Shown one piece after another: positions 26,349 to 36,910 of a DNA stretch of 64,000 bases. The stretch spans positions 1,860,001-1,924,000 of the forward strand of contig NZ_CP101497.1 of the NCBI RefSeq assembly GCF_024362325.1, written 5' to 3'. This DNA is from Microcella humidisoli (GTDB taxonomy: Bacteria; Actinomycetota; Actinomycetes; Actinomycetales; Microbacteriaceae). Made by a program: the position numbers and the translations under genes. The notes beneath the pieces were generated by a model. It ran no database searches. It saw only the letters and a list, made by a program, of their open reading frames with translations, and was not told the DNA's origin. The first letter of the stretch is position 1; every line of letters starts with the position of its first letter.

Positions 26349-27718
26349 GCGAGACCCGCGCGACCGAGATGGCCGCCGCACCGGCGACCGAACCCCGCGC
26401 GAGGCGCGCACACGCCCCGCGCCCGTGGCGCAACTGGACCCGCACCGAGCAGGTCACGCCCGTGCGCGTCGAGCGGCCCGCGAGCGGCGACGAGGTCGTC
26501 GCGGCGATCGCCCGTGCTCGCGCCGACGGACTGCCCGTCAAGGCGATCGGCTCCGGCCACTCATTTACGGGCATCGCCGTCGCCCCGGGCGTGCAGCTCG
26601 ACCTGACCGACCTCGCGGGCATCACCCGCATCGACGCCACCACCGGCCTCGTGACGCTCGCCGCGGGCACGAAGTTGCACGCCGCCTCCGCCATGCTGCA
26701 CGAGCACGGTCTCGCCTTCGAGAACCTCGGCGACATCGACGTGCAGTCGATCTCGGGCGCGCTGAGCACGGGCACGCACGGCACCGGTCGAGCCTTCGGC
26801 GGCCTCGCCACGCAACTTCGGAGCGTGACGCTCGCGACCGCCGACGGCCGCCTGCTGCCCGTCAGCCCCACCGAGAACGCCGAGCTGTGGCCGGCCGCGC
26901 GCCTCGGGCTCGGCGCCCTCGGGGTGCTCGTCGACCTCACCGTGCAGACCGTGCCGACGTTCGTGCTCGCGGCGGACGAGCATCCGGAGCCCCTCGATGC
27001 CGTGCTCGACGACTGGCCGACCCGCTCTGCGCAGGCCGACCACGTCGAGTTCTACTGGTTTCCGCACACCCGGCTCGCGCTCACGCGCAGCAACACGCGG
27101 CTGCCCGCCGACGCCTCGCGGCAGCCGGTCGGCCGCGTCAAACGCTGGGTCGACGACGACCTGCTCGGCAACGGGCTCTACGAGGTGCTCTGCCGCATCG
27201 GCTCGATCGCTCCGGGCACGATCCCGGCGTTCAACCGGCTCGCGAGCGGGGTCGCCTTCAACCGGCAGGTCGCCGACTACTCGCACCGCGTGTTCGCGAG
27301 CGAGCGAAAGGTTCGGTTCCGCGAGATGGAGTACTCGGTGCCGCTCGACGCCGTCGCCCCCATCCTGCGCGAGCTCGACCGGGTCATCGAGCAGAATAGC
27401 TGGCGCATCTCGTTCCCCATCGAGGTGCGGGCGACGGCCGCCGACGACGTGTGGCTCTCGACCGCGCACGGCCGCGAGAGCAGCTACATCGCCGTGCATC
27501 GCTACCACCGCGAGGATGCTCATGACTACTTCACGGCCGCCGAAGCGATCCTGCGCGCGCACGACGGACGCCCGCACTGGGGCAAGCTGCACACCCGCGC
27601 CGCCGCCGACCTGCGGCCCGCGTACCCGCGCTTCGACGACTTCCTCGCCGTGCGCGACCGGCTCGACCCTGATCGGGTCTTCACCAACGACTACCTCGAC
27701 CGCGTCCTGGGTTCCTGA
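26345..27718 (+). CDS. D-arabinono-1,4-lactone oxidase family FAD protein
   Basis: A 457-residue FAD-linked oxidase of the L-gulono/D-arabinono-lactone oxidase family (VAO fold). The FAD domain includes VKAIGSGHSFTGIA with the His at about residue 72 that binds FAD covalently in relatives, and DIDVQSISGALSTGTHGTG (about residues 135-153). The C-terminal ALO domain ends with PHWGKLHTRAAADLRPAYPRF and RDRLDPDRVFTNDYLDRVLG, both typical. Substrate could be a sugar lactone or an alditol. Starts at GTG 26345 inside the stop of the upstream PLP gene. No signal peptide, so cytoplasmic. Confidence 0.9.
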   Translation: MSETRATEMAAAPATEPRARRAHAPRPWRNWTRTEQVTPVRVERPASGDEVVAAIARARADGLPVKAIGSGHSFTGIAVAPGVQLDLTDLAGITRIDATTGLVTLAAGTKLHAASAMLHEHGLAFENLGDIDVQSISGALSTGTHGTGRAFGGLATQLRSVTLATADGRLLPVSPTENAELWPAARLGLGALGVLVDLTVQTVPTFVLAADEHPEPLDAVLDDWPTRSAQADHVEFYWFPHTRLALTRSNTRLPADASRQPVGRVKRWVDDDLLGNGLYEVLCRIGSIAPGTIPAFNRLASGVAFNRQVADYSHRVFASERKVRFREMEYSVPLDAVAPILRELDRVIEQNSWRISFPIEVRATAADDVWLSTAHGRESSYIAVHRYHREDAHDYFTAAEAILRAHDGRPHWGKLHTRAAADLRPAYPRFDDFLAVRDRLDPDRVFTNDYLDRVLGS

Positions 27719-27731
27719 CAGGGGTCGCTCC

Positions 27732-30184
<2,453 letters not shown>

Positions 30185-30209
30185 CGTGTAACGGCTGGAT
30201 GTCGGTTGA

Positions 30210-30250
30210 GAAGAATGTTCAGTACACCCCCCCAAAAGGGGACATTCTTC
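30210..30250. promoter_or_regulatory. Imperfect hairpin between ligA and DUF1023-type gene
   Basis: GAAGAATGT (30210-30218) pairs with ACATTCTTC (30242-30250). Inside, CCCC (30230-30233) pairs with GGGG (30238-30241) around AAAA, leaving an 11-base bulge on the left side. The result is a 13-bp stem, unusually AT-rich for this genome. It could be a terminator, a leader structure of the following gene (a TACCAT -10 candidate is at 30254-30259) or a regulator site. Confidence 0.5.
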
Positions 30251-30323
30251 GCATACCATGGAAAAACGCTGATGGGACCGTCTCGGGGGATGCCCGGACC
30301 ATCGCGCAAAAGGGGAAACGGGC

Positions 30324-31703
30324 GTGCTGTTCGACGCGACGGCAGTGTTGATCGCCTCGCTCACCGTGGCCACGGTGGCGGGGAACCCCGTCGTGCACGC
30401 AACCGTCCCCTCGAGCCCGCCCATCAGCATCACGACCCCCGCAGAAGTGCGGGAGATCGACCTGCCCACCAGTCAGCAGCAGAGCGTTAGCGCCTCGGCT
30501 CCCGCCACCCCCCGGTCGGCGACGAGCATCGCGAACCTCACCGGTGCCTCCCTGCTGCAGGCCCTCACCGCGATGCCCCCCACCGCGGTGAGCGACTATG
30601 TGGAGGCGAACCCCCGACGCCTCCACGACCTGCTCGCGGCGCCCCCCGGCGCCCCGCAGGTGGCCGGCTGGTGGGCAGGTCTCGATCGCACGGCGCAGCG
30701 CGCGCTCGCCACCGCCGCGCCCGAGCTCATCGGCAACCTCGACGGCATCCCCGTCGCCGTGCGCAACGACGTCAACCGCGATGTGCTGCGGTCGACCATC
30801 CGTGAGCTGGAACTGGGCGGGGCGGATGCGGGGCGCGCGCTCGCGACGCAGAACCTGCAGCGCCTCCAGATGCTCTACGCGATCGCCGACGCCCTCGGGC
30901 CCGCCTCCGCCAACCCGCCCCGGTCGCTGCTGCAGCTCGACACCCACGACGCCGGCAAGGTGGCGATCGTGCTCGGCGATCTCGACACCGCCGACTACGT
31001 CAGCTACCTCATGCCCGGCATGTTCATCACCGTCGGCGGCAACGTCGTCGAATGGACGGAGACGGCCGCCCGGCTCTACGAGGAGCAGGTCTCGTGGCTC
31101 TCGCTGCTCGCCGAGGCGGGCGCGAGCGACGAGGCCGAGACCGTGGCGACCGTCGCCTGGATCGGCTACCAGACCCCCCACCTGCTGAACGTCGGCAGCC
31201 TCGACCTCGCCTACGAGGGTCGGGATGCGATCGCGAGCGCCATCGACGGGCTGCAGACCCTGCGCGGCACCGACCAGCCCTTCATCTCGCTGCTTGCGCA
31301 CTCCTACGGGTCCACCGCGGCGATGCTCGCACTGAGCGGCAGCACCTCGGTCGACGCTCTCGCGATGATCGGCTCGCCCGGAGCCCCCGTCACGGGCGTC
31401 GACGACCTCAACGTGCGCGGCGACGTCTTCGTCGGTGAGGCGGCGTGGGATCCCATCCCGAACAGCTCGTTCTTCGGATCCGACCCGGGCTCGACCGAAT
31501 TCGGTGCCCGCATCATGAGTGTGGCCGGCACCGTCGACGTCATCACGAACCGCGTGCTCACCGCATCCATCGGCCACAACTACTACTGGGGTGTGGGCAC
31601 CGAGTCGATGCGCAATCTTGCGCTCATCGGCATCGACAAGGGCGAGCTCGTGACCGATGGCTCGCAGCGCGATGCCGGGCGCACGCTCGCCCTGCTGCTC
31701 TAG
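30324..31703 (+). CDS. DUF1023-type alpha/beta hydrolase
   Basis: A 459-residue protein with an N-terminal hydrophobic segment (ATAVLIASLTVATVAG, residues 5-20), so probably exported or membrane-anchored. A helical region of about 230 residues resembling the WXG-like N-terminal part of actinobacterial DUF1023 proteins follows. The hydrolase domain has the nucleophile in LLAHSYGS (Ser near residue 332), an Asp in the DVFVGEAAWDP region, and the C-terminal His in IGHNYYW. Substrate unknown; DUF1023 proteins are usually annotated only as alpha/beta hydrolases. GTG start with AAAGGGGAAA upstream. No close operon partner. Confidence 0.82.
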   Translation: MLFDATAVLIASLTVATVAGNPVVHATVPSSPPISITTPAEVREIDLPTSQQQSVSASAPATPRSATSIANLTGASLLQALTAMPPTAVSDYVEANPRRLHDLLAAPPGAPQVAGWWAGLDRTAQRALATAAPELIGNLDGIPVAVRNDVNRDVLRSTIRELELGGADAGRALATQNLQRLQMLYAIADALGPASANPPRSLLQLDTHDAGKVAIVLGDLDTADYVSYLMPGMFITVGGNVVEWTETAARLYEEQVSWLSLLAEAGASDEAETVATVAWIGYQTPHLLNVGSLDLAYEGRDAIASAIDGLQTLRGTDQPFISLLAHSYGSTAAMLALSGSTSVDALAMIGSPGAPVTGVDDLNVRGDVFVGEAAWDPIPNSSFFGSDPGSTEFGARIMSVAGTVDVITNRVLTASIGHNYYWGVGTESMRNLALIGIDKGELVTDGSQRDAGRTLALLL

Positions 31704-31832
31704 GTGCCTCGGCGCGGGGCGGCCGCGCCCCCGATCGCCGCGGTGCCGATCGAGGTGTCGCTCGCGGTGCCGCTCGTGCGGGCGCTCGTGCGAGTCGCGG
31801 CCACGACCCGGTCGCGCGGGAGGCGCGGCGAC

Positions 31833-31838
31833 TACCCT
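31833..31838 (+). promoter_or_regulatory. leaderless -10 element TACCCT
   Basis: TACCCT ends 6 bases before ATG 31845 and decides that start; the longer in-frame reading would place a charged stretch ahead of the lipoprotein signal. Confidence 0.45.
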
Positions 31839-31844
31839 GGGCCC

Positions 31845-32285
31845 ATGCGCCGACGCTTCGTGACGACTCTCGCGGTCGCGGTCGTCGCTCTGGGGCTCAC
31901 CGGATGCGCGGTGCAGTCGTCGACGCCGGTCACCGACCTCGAAGCCCGAGAACGCTTCCTCGCGGTGCTCGACGAGGCGCAGCAGCTCATCGGCGGCGAC
32001 TGGCAGACCATGGATGATCCGACGCCGCGCGCATGCGTCATCCCCCTCTGGGTGGCGGGTGAGCGCTACCCCGCGCTGCGGGTGGGTGAGGCGCCGCGGT
32101 CGGTGGAGGCGGCGGCCGCTCGAGTCGAGGACGCGTGGACCGATGCCGGTATGCGGGTGACGCGCACGGCCATCGGCGATGTCGTCGAAGTCAAGGGCGA
32201 GAGTGCCGACGGGGAGCTTGTGGTGCTGCGCGTCAGCGAGAGCGCGAGCACGCTGCTCGGCGAGAGCGAGTGCCGGCCGGTCTGA
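31845..32285 (+). CDS. Predicted lipoprotein, unknown function
   Basis: A 146-residue protein with a textbook lipoprotein signal: RRR, then a hydrophobic core TTLAVAVVALG, and lipobox LTGC with the acylated Cys at about residue 21. The mature part contains an acidic helical stretch and Cys residues in RACVIPLW and SECRPV, which may form a disulfide outside the membrane. I recognise no domain; small actinobacterial lipoproteins of this type are common. Converges on the META-domain lipoprotein with a 28-bp repeat between them. Confidence 0.8.
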   Translation: MRRRFVTTLAVAVVALGLTGCAVQSSTPVTDLEARERFLAVLDEAQQLIGGDWQTMDDPTPRACVIPLWVAGERYPALRVGEAPRSVEAAAARVEDAWTDAGMRVTRTAIGDVVEVKGESADGELVVLRVSESASTLLGESECRPV

Positions 32286-32290
32286 GCCGC

Positions 32291-32402
32291 GCCCGTCTCA
32301 CCCCTCCACGAGGGGCCTCGCGACCTCAGCCGTGTGCGAGGCGTGCCGCGACCTCAGCCGTGTGCGATGCGTGTCGCGACCTCACCCCTCCACGAGCAGG
32401 TC
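32291..32402. repeat. 28-bp tandem repeat between convergent lipoprotein genes
   Basis: CGCGACCTCAGCCGTGTGCG starts a 28-base unit at 32319-32346, repeated at 32347-32374 with two changes. A more diverged unit starts at 32291 and another at 32375. The last 15 bases of the META gene (32382-32396) recur unchanged 84 bases (three periods) away at 32298-32312. Confidence 0.75.
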
Positions 32403-32954
32403 GAACTCGAGGCGCACGCTCGGGCCGATGAGCTCGACGGTGTCGGAGTCGAGGCGTCGGGCGCTCGTCACGCCGGCGAGAGCATCCAGGTACCGCTGTT
32501 CGAGCTCCATGACGCCCTCGTCGAGGCACGCCATCTCGGTCTGGAACAGCTGCTCGACCCGCAACGGCTGCTCGACCTCGGCGACGGTGCCGACGACCGT
32601 GCCGCCGTAGGTGTTGCAGGCGGCGACGCCGGAGATCGCATCCCCCTGCACGATCATGGTGATGCCGCCGACCGCGAGGTCGAAGTCGCCCGCGGTGTCC
32701 TCGCCCGAGACGAGTCCCCAGTCGCCGCCGAGGCCCGCGCCCGATCCGATGCCGAGAGCGGAGCATCCGGCGAGCAGCGTCGCGGCCGACAGCGTGAGCG
32801 CGACGGCTGCGAGCGCGGTGCCGCGGCGGGCGGTGCGGCGGGCGGTGCCGGTGGTTGTGCGGATCGTGCTGCTGCTGCTGCTGCTGCCGCCGCTGCCGCT
32901 GCCGGTGCTGCCGCTGCTGCCCGTGCGGCCGCTGCTGGTGCTGGTGCTGGTCAT
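32382..32954 (-). CDS. META-domain lipoprotein with Ser/Gly/Thr-rich leader
   Basis: A 190-residue lipoprotein. The first 30 residues after ATG are almost only Ser, Thr and Gly, followed by the basic stretch TARRTARRG, a hydrophobic core and the lipobox LLAGC (Cys about residue 63). The mature part is a small META/HslJ-like domain: GDWGLVSGEDTAGDFDL, ACNTYGGTVVGTV with the family's C-N-x-Y-G-G, and a second Cys in EMACLDEG. HslJ-type proteins are envelope proteins linked to stress or antibiotic resistance. The ATG has GGGAGG four to five bases upstream. The abnormal leader is encoded by a CTG/CCG-type microsatellite. Confidence 0.83.
   Translation of the reverse strand: MTSTSTSSGRTGSSGSTGSGSGGSSSSSSTIRTTTGTARRTARRGTALAAVALTLSAATLLAGCSALGIGSGAGLGGDWGLVSGEDTAGDFDLAVGGITMIVQGDAISGVAACNTYGGTVVGTVAEVEQPLRVEQLFQTEMACLDEGVMELEQRYLDALAGVTSARRLDSDTVELIGPSVRLEFDLLVEG
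32867..32951. repeat. Trinucleotide-like microsatellite in the META lipoprotein leader
   Basis: On the plus strand the region is nearly all GCT/GCC/GGT-type triplets, beginning with seven CTG-like steps. It encodes the Ser/Gly/Thr tract of the lipoprotein leader and is a likely slippage site. Confidence 0.7.
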
Positions 32955-33040
32955 GATGCCTCCCGTCGACGGGTGGGCGGCGTGCGCCGTCTCTACTCTT
33001 TCAGACGACCGGCACGGCCGAACCGTTGGGGTGCGCTCAG

Positions 33041-33046
33041 TAGACT
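33041..33046 (+). promoter_or_regulatory. -10 element TAGACT of gatCA
   Basis: TAGACT lies 52 bases before the gatC start, so this operon has a leader of about 45 bases. The motif ATGTCTGAGA occurs twice near the start (33081 and 33098), but only the second opens the gatC frame. Confidence 0.45.
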
Positions 33047-33097
33047 GGAGCATCCCCGCCGAAGGTCACCCTGGCAGCCCCATGTCTGAGAGGCACC

Positions 33098-33397
33098 ATG
33101 TCTGAGATCACCCCCGAGCGCGTGGCGCACCTGGCGTCGCTCGCGCGCATCGCGCTGACGCCCGACGAGATCGAGCAGCTGACGGGCGAGCTCGGAGCCA
33201 TCGTCGACTCGGTCGCGAAGGTGCAGGAGGTCGCGACACCCGAGGTGCCGGCGACGAGCCACCCGATTCCGCTGACGGGCGGGCTGCGGGTCGATGAGCC
33301 GGGGCAGACGCTCTCGACCGAGCAGGCGCTCGCCGGGGCGCCCGACCACGACGGCAGCCGTTTCCGTGTCACCGCGATCCTGGGGGAGGAGCAGTGA
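33098..33397 (+). CDS. gatC: Asp/Glu-tRNA amidotransferase subunit C
   Basis: Small subunit that wraps around GatA and GatB in the complex converting Glu-tRNA(Gln) and Asp-tRNA(Asn) to their amides. 99 residues, normal length. Typical start [26 protein letters not shown] and the later region [13 protein letters not shown] that threads between the other subunits. The ATG at 33098 is followed by gatA with a four-base GTGA overlap, so the two are coupled. gatB is 2.6 kb downstream rather than adjacent. Confidence 0.95.
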   Translation: MSEITPERVAHLASLARIALTPDEIEQLTGELGAIVDSVAKVQEVATPEVPATSHPIPLTGGLRVDEPGQTLSTEQALAGAPDHDGSRFRVTAILGEEQ

Positions 33398-34941
33398 GCA
33401 CCGCGGCATCCTCGGGAGCCGGCGCAGGCTCCTCCACGGACCTCACGCGCACCTCGGCCGCCGACCTCGCCGCGCACCTCGCCGCGGGCGAGATCTCGAG
33501 CGTCGAGGTGACCCAGGCGCATCTCGACCGCATCGGCGCCGTCGATGGCGACGTGCACGCCTTCCTGCACATCAATGCTGCGGCGCTCGAGACGGCTGCG
33601 CAGGTCGACGCCGATCGCGCGGCCGGGGTCGCGCTGCCCGCGCTCGCGGGGGTGCCGATCGCGATCAAAGACGTGTTGTGCACGCTCGACATGCCGTCGA
33701 CCTCGGGTTCGAAGATTCTCGAGGGCTGGATTCCGCCCTACGACGCGACGGTCGTCGCCCGTCTCCGCGCCGCGCGCATGATCCCGCTGGGCAAGACCAA
33801 CATGGACGAGTTCGCCATGGGGTCGAGCACCGAGCACTCGGCGTACGGTCCGACGAAGAACCCGTGGGATCTCACGCGAATCCCCGGCGGTTCCGGTGGC
33901 GGTTCAGCCGCGGCGGTGTCGGCCTTCGAGGCGCCGGTCGCGCTCGGGAGTGACACCGGCGGCAGCATCCGTCAGCCGGCCGCGGTCACCGGGTCGGTCG
34001 GCGTGAAGCCCACCTATGGCGGTGTGAGCCGGTACGGCGCGATCGCGCTCGCCTCGTCGCTCGACCAGGTCGGGCCGGTGTCCCGTTCGGTGCTGGATGC
34101 TGCGCTCGTGCACGACGTCATCGGCGGGCATGATCCGCGCGATGCCACGAGCATCCCCGACGCGTGGCCCTCGATGGCGGCGGCCGCGCGGGCCGGCCAG
34201 TCGGGTGACGCCCTGAAGGGCGTGCGTGTCGGTGTCGTGAAGCAGCTCGAGGGCGAGGGATTCCAGGCGGGCGTCAAGTCGGTCTACCACGAGACGCTCG
34301 AGCTGATGGCGGCGGCGGGTGCCGAGATCGTCGAGGTCAGTGCGCCGCACTTCGAATATGCAGTCGCCGCGTACTACCTGATTCTGCCGGCGGAGGCGTC
34401 GAGCAACCTGGCGAAGTTCGACTCGGTGCGGTTCGGGCTGCGGGCCGAGGTGCCGGGTGGGACGGTCGAGGACGTGATGGGGGCGACGCGCGAGGCCGGG
34501 TTCGGGCCTGAGGTGAAGCGACGGATCATCCTCGGCACGTATGCGCTGTCGGCGGGCTACTACGACGCCTACTACGGCAGTGCGCAGAAGGTGCGCACCC
34601 TCATTCAGCGTGATTTCGCGGCGTGTTTCGAGCAGGCCGACATCCTGGTGTCGCCGAGTGCGCCGACGACGGCGTTCCGGTTCGGTGAGAAGCTGGCGGA
34701 TCCGCTGGCGATGTACCTCAACGATGTGACGACGATTCCGGCGAACCTGGCGGGAGTGCCCGGCATGGGGCTGCCGATGGGGCTTGCGCCGGAGGATGGT
34801 CTGCCGGTGGGGCTGCAGCTGATGGCGCCGGCGCGTGAGGATGCGCGGCTGTACACGGCGGGTGCGGCGATCGAGCAGCTGCTCGAAGCGCAGTGGGGCG
34901 GGCCGCTCTGGGCGAAGGCTCCGGAGCTGCGTCAGGCCTAG
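33394..34941 (+). CDS. gatA: Asp/Glu-tRNA amidotransferase subunit A
   Basis: Amidase-signature subunit that releases ammonia from glutamine. 515 residues; the N-terminal 15-20 residues (Ala/Ser/Gly) are extra. The Ser-cisSer-Lys triad is visible: Lys 92 in IAIKDVLCT, Ser 167 in [12 protein letters not shown], and nucleophile Ser 191 in [12 protein letters not shown]. Later features are the family stretches [11 protein letters not shown] and the C-terminal [14 protein letters not shown] start within the gatC stop. The second half of the gene uses more G-ended and fewer C-ended codons than the first half. Confidence 0.97.
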   Translation: MSTAASSGAGAGSSTDLTRTSAADLAAHLAAGEISSVEVTQAHLDRIGAVDGDVHAFLHINAAALETAAQVDADRAAGVALPALAGVPIAIKDVLCTLDMPSTSGSKILEGWIPPYDATVVARLRAARMIPLGKTNMDEFAMGSSTEHSAYGPTKNPWDLTRIPGGSGGGSAAAVSAFEAPVALGSDTGGSIRQPAAVTGSVGVKPTYGGVSRYGAIALASSLDQVGPVSRSVLDAALVHDVIGGHDPRDATSIPDAWPSMAAAARAGQSGDALKGVRVGVVKQLEGEGFQAGVKSVYHETLELMAAAGAEIVEVSAPHFEYAVAAYYLILPAEASSNLAKFDSVRFGLRAEVPGGTVEDVMGATREAGFGPEVKRRIILGTYALSAGYYDAYYGSAQKVRTLIQRDFAACFEQADILVSPSAPTTAFRFGEKLADPLAMYLNDVTTIPANLAGVPGMGLPMGLAPEDGLPVGLQLMAPAREDARLYTAGAAIEQLLEAQWGGPLWAKAPELRQA

Positions 34942-35030
34942 TAGGCACGGGCGCCGTTCGGGATTCCGCCTGAGCCGCACTTGCGCCCCCGAGTTCTCGC
35001 GCCCGCGCATCTGCGCCAGGGTGGGCGCCT

Positions 35031-36470
35031 TTAGCTCGCGCCCGCGAGGGCGCGCTCGCGTTCGATGATGGGGCTCTTGCTGGGGGCGGGGATCGGTCTC
35101 TGCTCGGGGTCGATCGATCTCGGCGGGATCAGCACCAGGTCACCGGCCATCCCCGTGCGTCCCACAGATTCCCGGCGTCGTTCGAATCGCCAGCCGTTGT
35201 TGTGCAGCAGCAGGTGATGGTGCCGGCAGAGCAGCACTCCGTCGGCGAGGTCGGTCGCTCCGCCCTCGGACCAGGGGACGATGTGGTGCGCTTCTGTCCA
35301 CGATGGCGGGCGTTCGCAGCCGGGGAACCGGCATCCGCCGTCGCGCGCGGCGAGGGCGAGCCGCTGCCGTCGGGTGTAGAGCCGCGTCTCGCGGCCGAGC
35401 GCCACGACGTCACCCCGCGCGTCGATGACGATGGGGACGACCCCGGAGGAGCATCCGTGCCGGTCAGCGGTGTCGATGCTCACGGGCTCGGTCTGGCCGT
35501 CGATGCGCGCGAGGCCGCGGCGGGCGCGCACGTCGCGTTCGGCGACGATGACCTGCACGGCGGGGGAGCGCGTGCCGATCACTTCGGTCGGGGCGACGTC
35601 GCCGCCGATGCGCACGAGCTCGACGAGCGCATCGAGCGCGAGCTGCTCGGTCGTGCGCGCGTCGCGCGTGATGCGCTCAGCGCGCTCCACCTCGCCGGGG
35701 CTCACAAAACGTGGGCCGCCGCGGCGGGGCGAGGTCGCGCCGTCGACGGCGTCGCGCACGAGGGCCGCCGACTCGGGGTCGAGCAGTCCGCTCAGGCGGG
35801 TCATGCCGTCGGCTTGGCGGCTGAGGAAGAGGTAGCGCCGATCACGCAGCGACTGCTCCCGTTCGGCGACGAGTTCGGGCTGGCCGTCGAGGTCGAGCAG
35901 TGCGCGGGCGTTGCGCGCGCGCACCGCCAACTGCTCGAGCGTGAGCAGGGCTGCTTCGGCGACGAGCTGGGTCGCGGCGGATGCGAGCTGCGCTGCGGTG
36001 ACGTGGTCATCAGGCTCGCCGAGCGACCGAGCGATCGTGTCGCCCGCCTCGACGCTCACTCGCGCTTCGGAGACGGCTGCGGCGATCGGCTCGAGCCACG
36101 GGCGTGCGGGGGCGGCAGGCTCACTGTCAGTCGCCCCCAGCATCGACCCCACGCGCACGAGGGCGGCGGCGTCGCGCGCGCTCGTTCCGGTCAGATGCTG
36201 AACGAGAGCCTGCGGAGTGCGGCTGCCGAGCCGTTGAGCGAGACCGTCATGACCGAGCGAGTGGTGCGAGCGCCGGGCGATCTCGTCGGCGACGACCGCG
36301 AGGTTAGTGTCGGTGCGACGCCGCAGTTCGGCCAGACGGGACTGCAGATCGAGCAACGCCTCATCAGCCAACTGGCCCACGAGTGCCCCCGCGTAGAGCC
36401 CGAGCGCCGGCACGTCGAACATCGCGTCAGCACCCGGAGGGGTGATCGTCGCGGTGTTCGAATGAGGCAT
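35031..36470 (-). CDS. DUF222 protein with C-terminal HNH endonuclease domain
   Basis: A 479-residue protein. Residues about 15-330 are the DUF222 region common in high-GC actinobacteria, and the HNH nuclease domain is at about residues 380-440. Its motif is clear: CRFPGCERP, EAHHIVPWSEGG and LCRHHHLLLHNNGW, with paired Cys for a structural zinc and the catalytic His. These proteins occur in many copies per genome in this group and in mobile regions; DNA cleavage is likely, but the biological role is unknown. ATG at 36470, with a GAGAAT box five bases before it. No partner gene nearby. Confidence 0.9.
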   Translation of the reverse strand: MPHSNTATITPPGADAMFDVPALGLYAGALVGQLADEALLDLQSRLAELRRRTDTNLAVVADEIARRSHHSLGHDGLAQRLGSRTPQALVQHLTGTSARDAAALVRVGSMLGATDSEPAAPARPWLEPIAAAVSEARVSVEAGDTIARSLGEPDDHVTAAQLASAATQLVAEAALLTLEQLAVRARNARALLDLDGQPELVAEREQSLRDRRYLFLSRQADGMTRLSGLLDPESAALVRDAVDGATSPRRGGPRFVSPGEVERAERITRDARTTEQLALDALVELVRIGGDVAPTEVIGTRSPAVQVIVAERDVRARRGLARIDGQTEPVSIDTADRHGCSSGVVPIVIDARGDVVALGRETRLYTRRQRLALAARDGGCRFPGCERPPSWTEAHHIVPWSEGGATDLADGVLLCRHHHLLLHNNGWRFERRRESVGRTGMAGDLVLIPPRSIDPEQRPIPAPSKSPIIERERALAGAS

Positions 36471-36910
36471 GCTTCATTCTCTCGCAGGGTAGAACTGGTG
36501 TACAGAGCGTGAGTGAAACTCGTGGATAAGAAGTTCTGGGGCGGCTTGTGGAGGAGGGGCGGGGTTCGCTGGCAGCCGGGGAAAGCGCGCGAGGCAACGG
36601 ACGGCAGGGCGCCCGGAGGCGGCGTGCATTGGCTGCCGGGAACGTCGGCAGGGCGCCCAGAGGCGGCGTGCGTTGGCTGCCGGGAACGGCGGGTGGGCGC
36701 CCGGAGGCGCGGACGGCGTCAGCGATCGGGCGGGAAGGAGGAACCGGCGGGCGGGCGGCGGCCGGCGGTCGCTCTCGTGCAGGCGCCAGCGGCGGTAGGG
36801 CAAACTCCACAGGCCCGCGGACGCGCAGCACCCGCGGAGGGGCAGCCGACCCGAGAACCCGCGAGAACACCCGAGACAGAGCATCCACCCCCCTGCAAGA
36901 ATCGCTCTCG
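36471..36910. other. 440-bp repeat-rich intergenic region
   Basis: No convincing gene. It contains 44-bp tandem repeats (36602-36710), and the surrounding sequence is very rich in GGCGGG/GCCGGG strings. Open frames on both strands are low-complexity Arg/Gly/Pro and lack ribosome sites. The 3' end holds an AAGAAT box (36897-36902) for the gene at 36911. Confidence 0.6.
36602..36710. repeat. 44-bp tandem repeat, about 2.5 units
   Basis: Unit 1 at 36602-36645 and unit 2 at 36646-36689 differ at only a few positions; a partial third unit runs from 36690. Core strings are GGGCGCCC-GAGGCG and TTGGCTGCCGGGAACG. A diverged piece with TCGCTGGCAGCCGGGG precedes unit 1 at about 36567. Confidence 0.8.

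Noticed and set aside
32319..32402. A short CRISPR array
   Set aside because: The 28-bp units are directly adjacent without spacers, and there are no cas genes; it is a plain tandem repeat.
36548..36910. A 121-residue N-terminal extension of the DUF6498-like membrane protein
   Set aside because: It is translated repeat DNA rich in Arg/Gly with no conserved features. The ATG at 36911 gives a family-like start.
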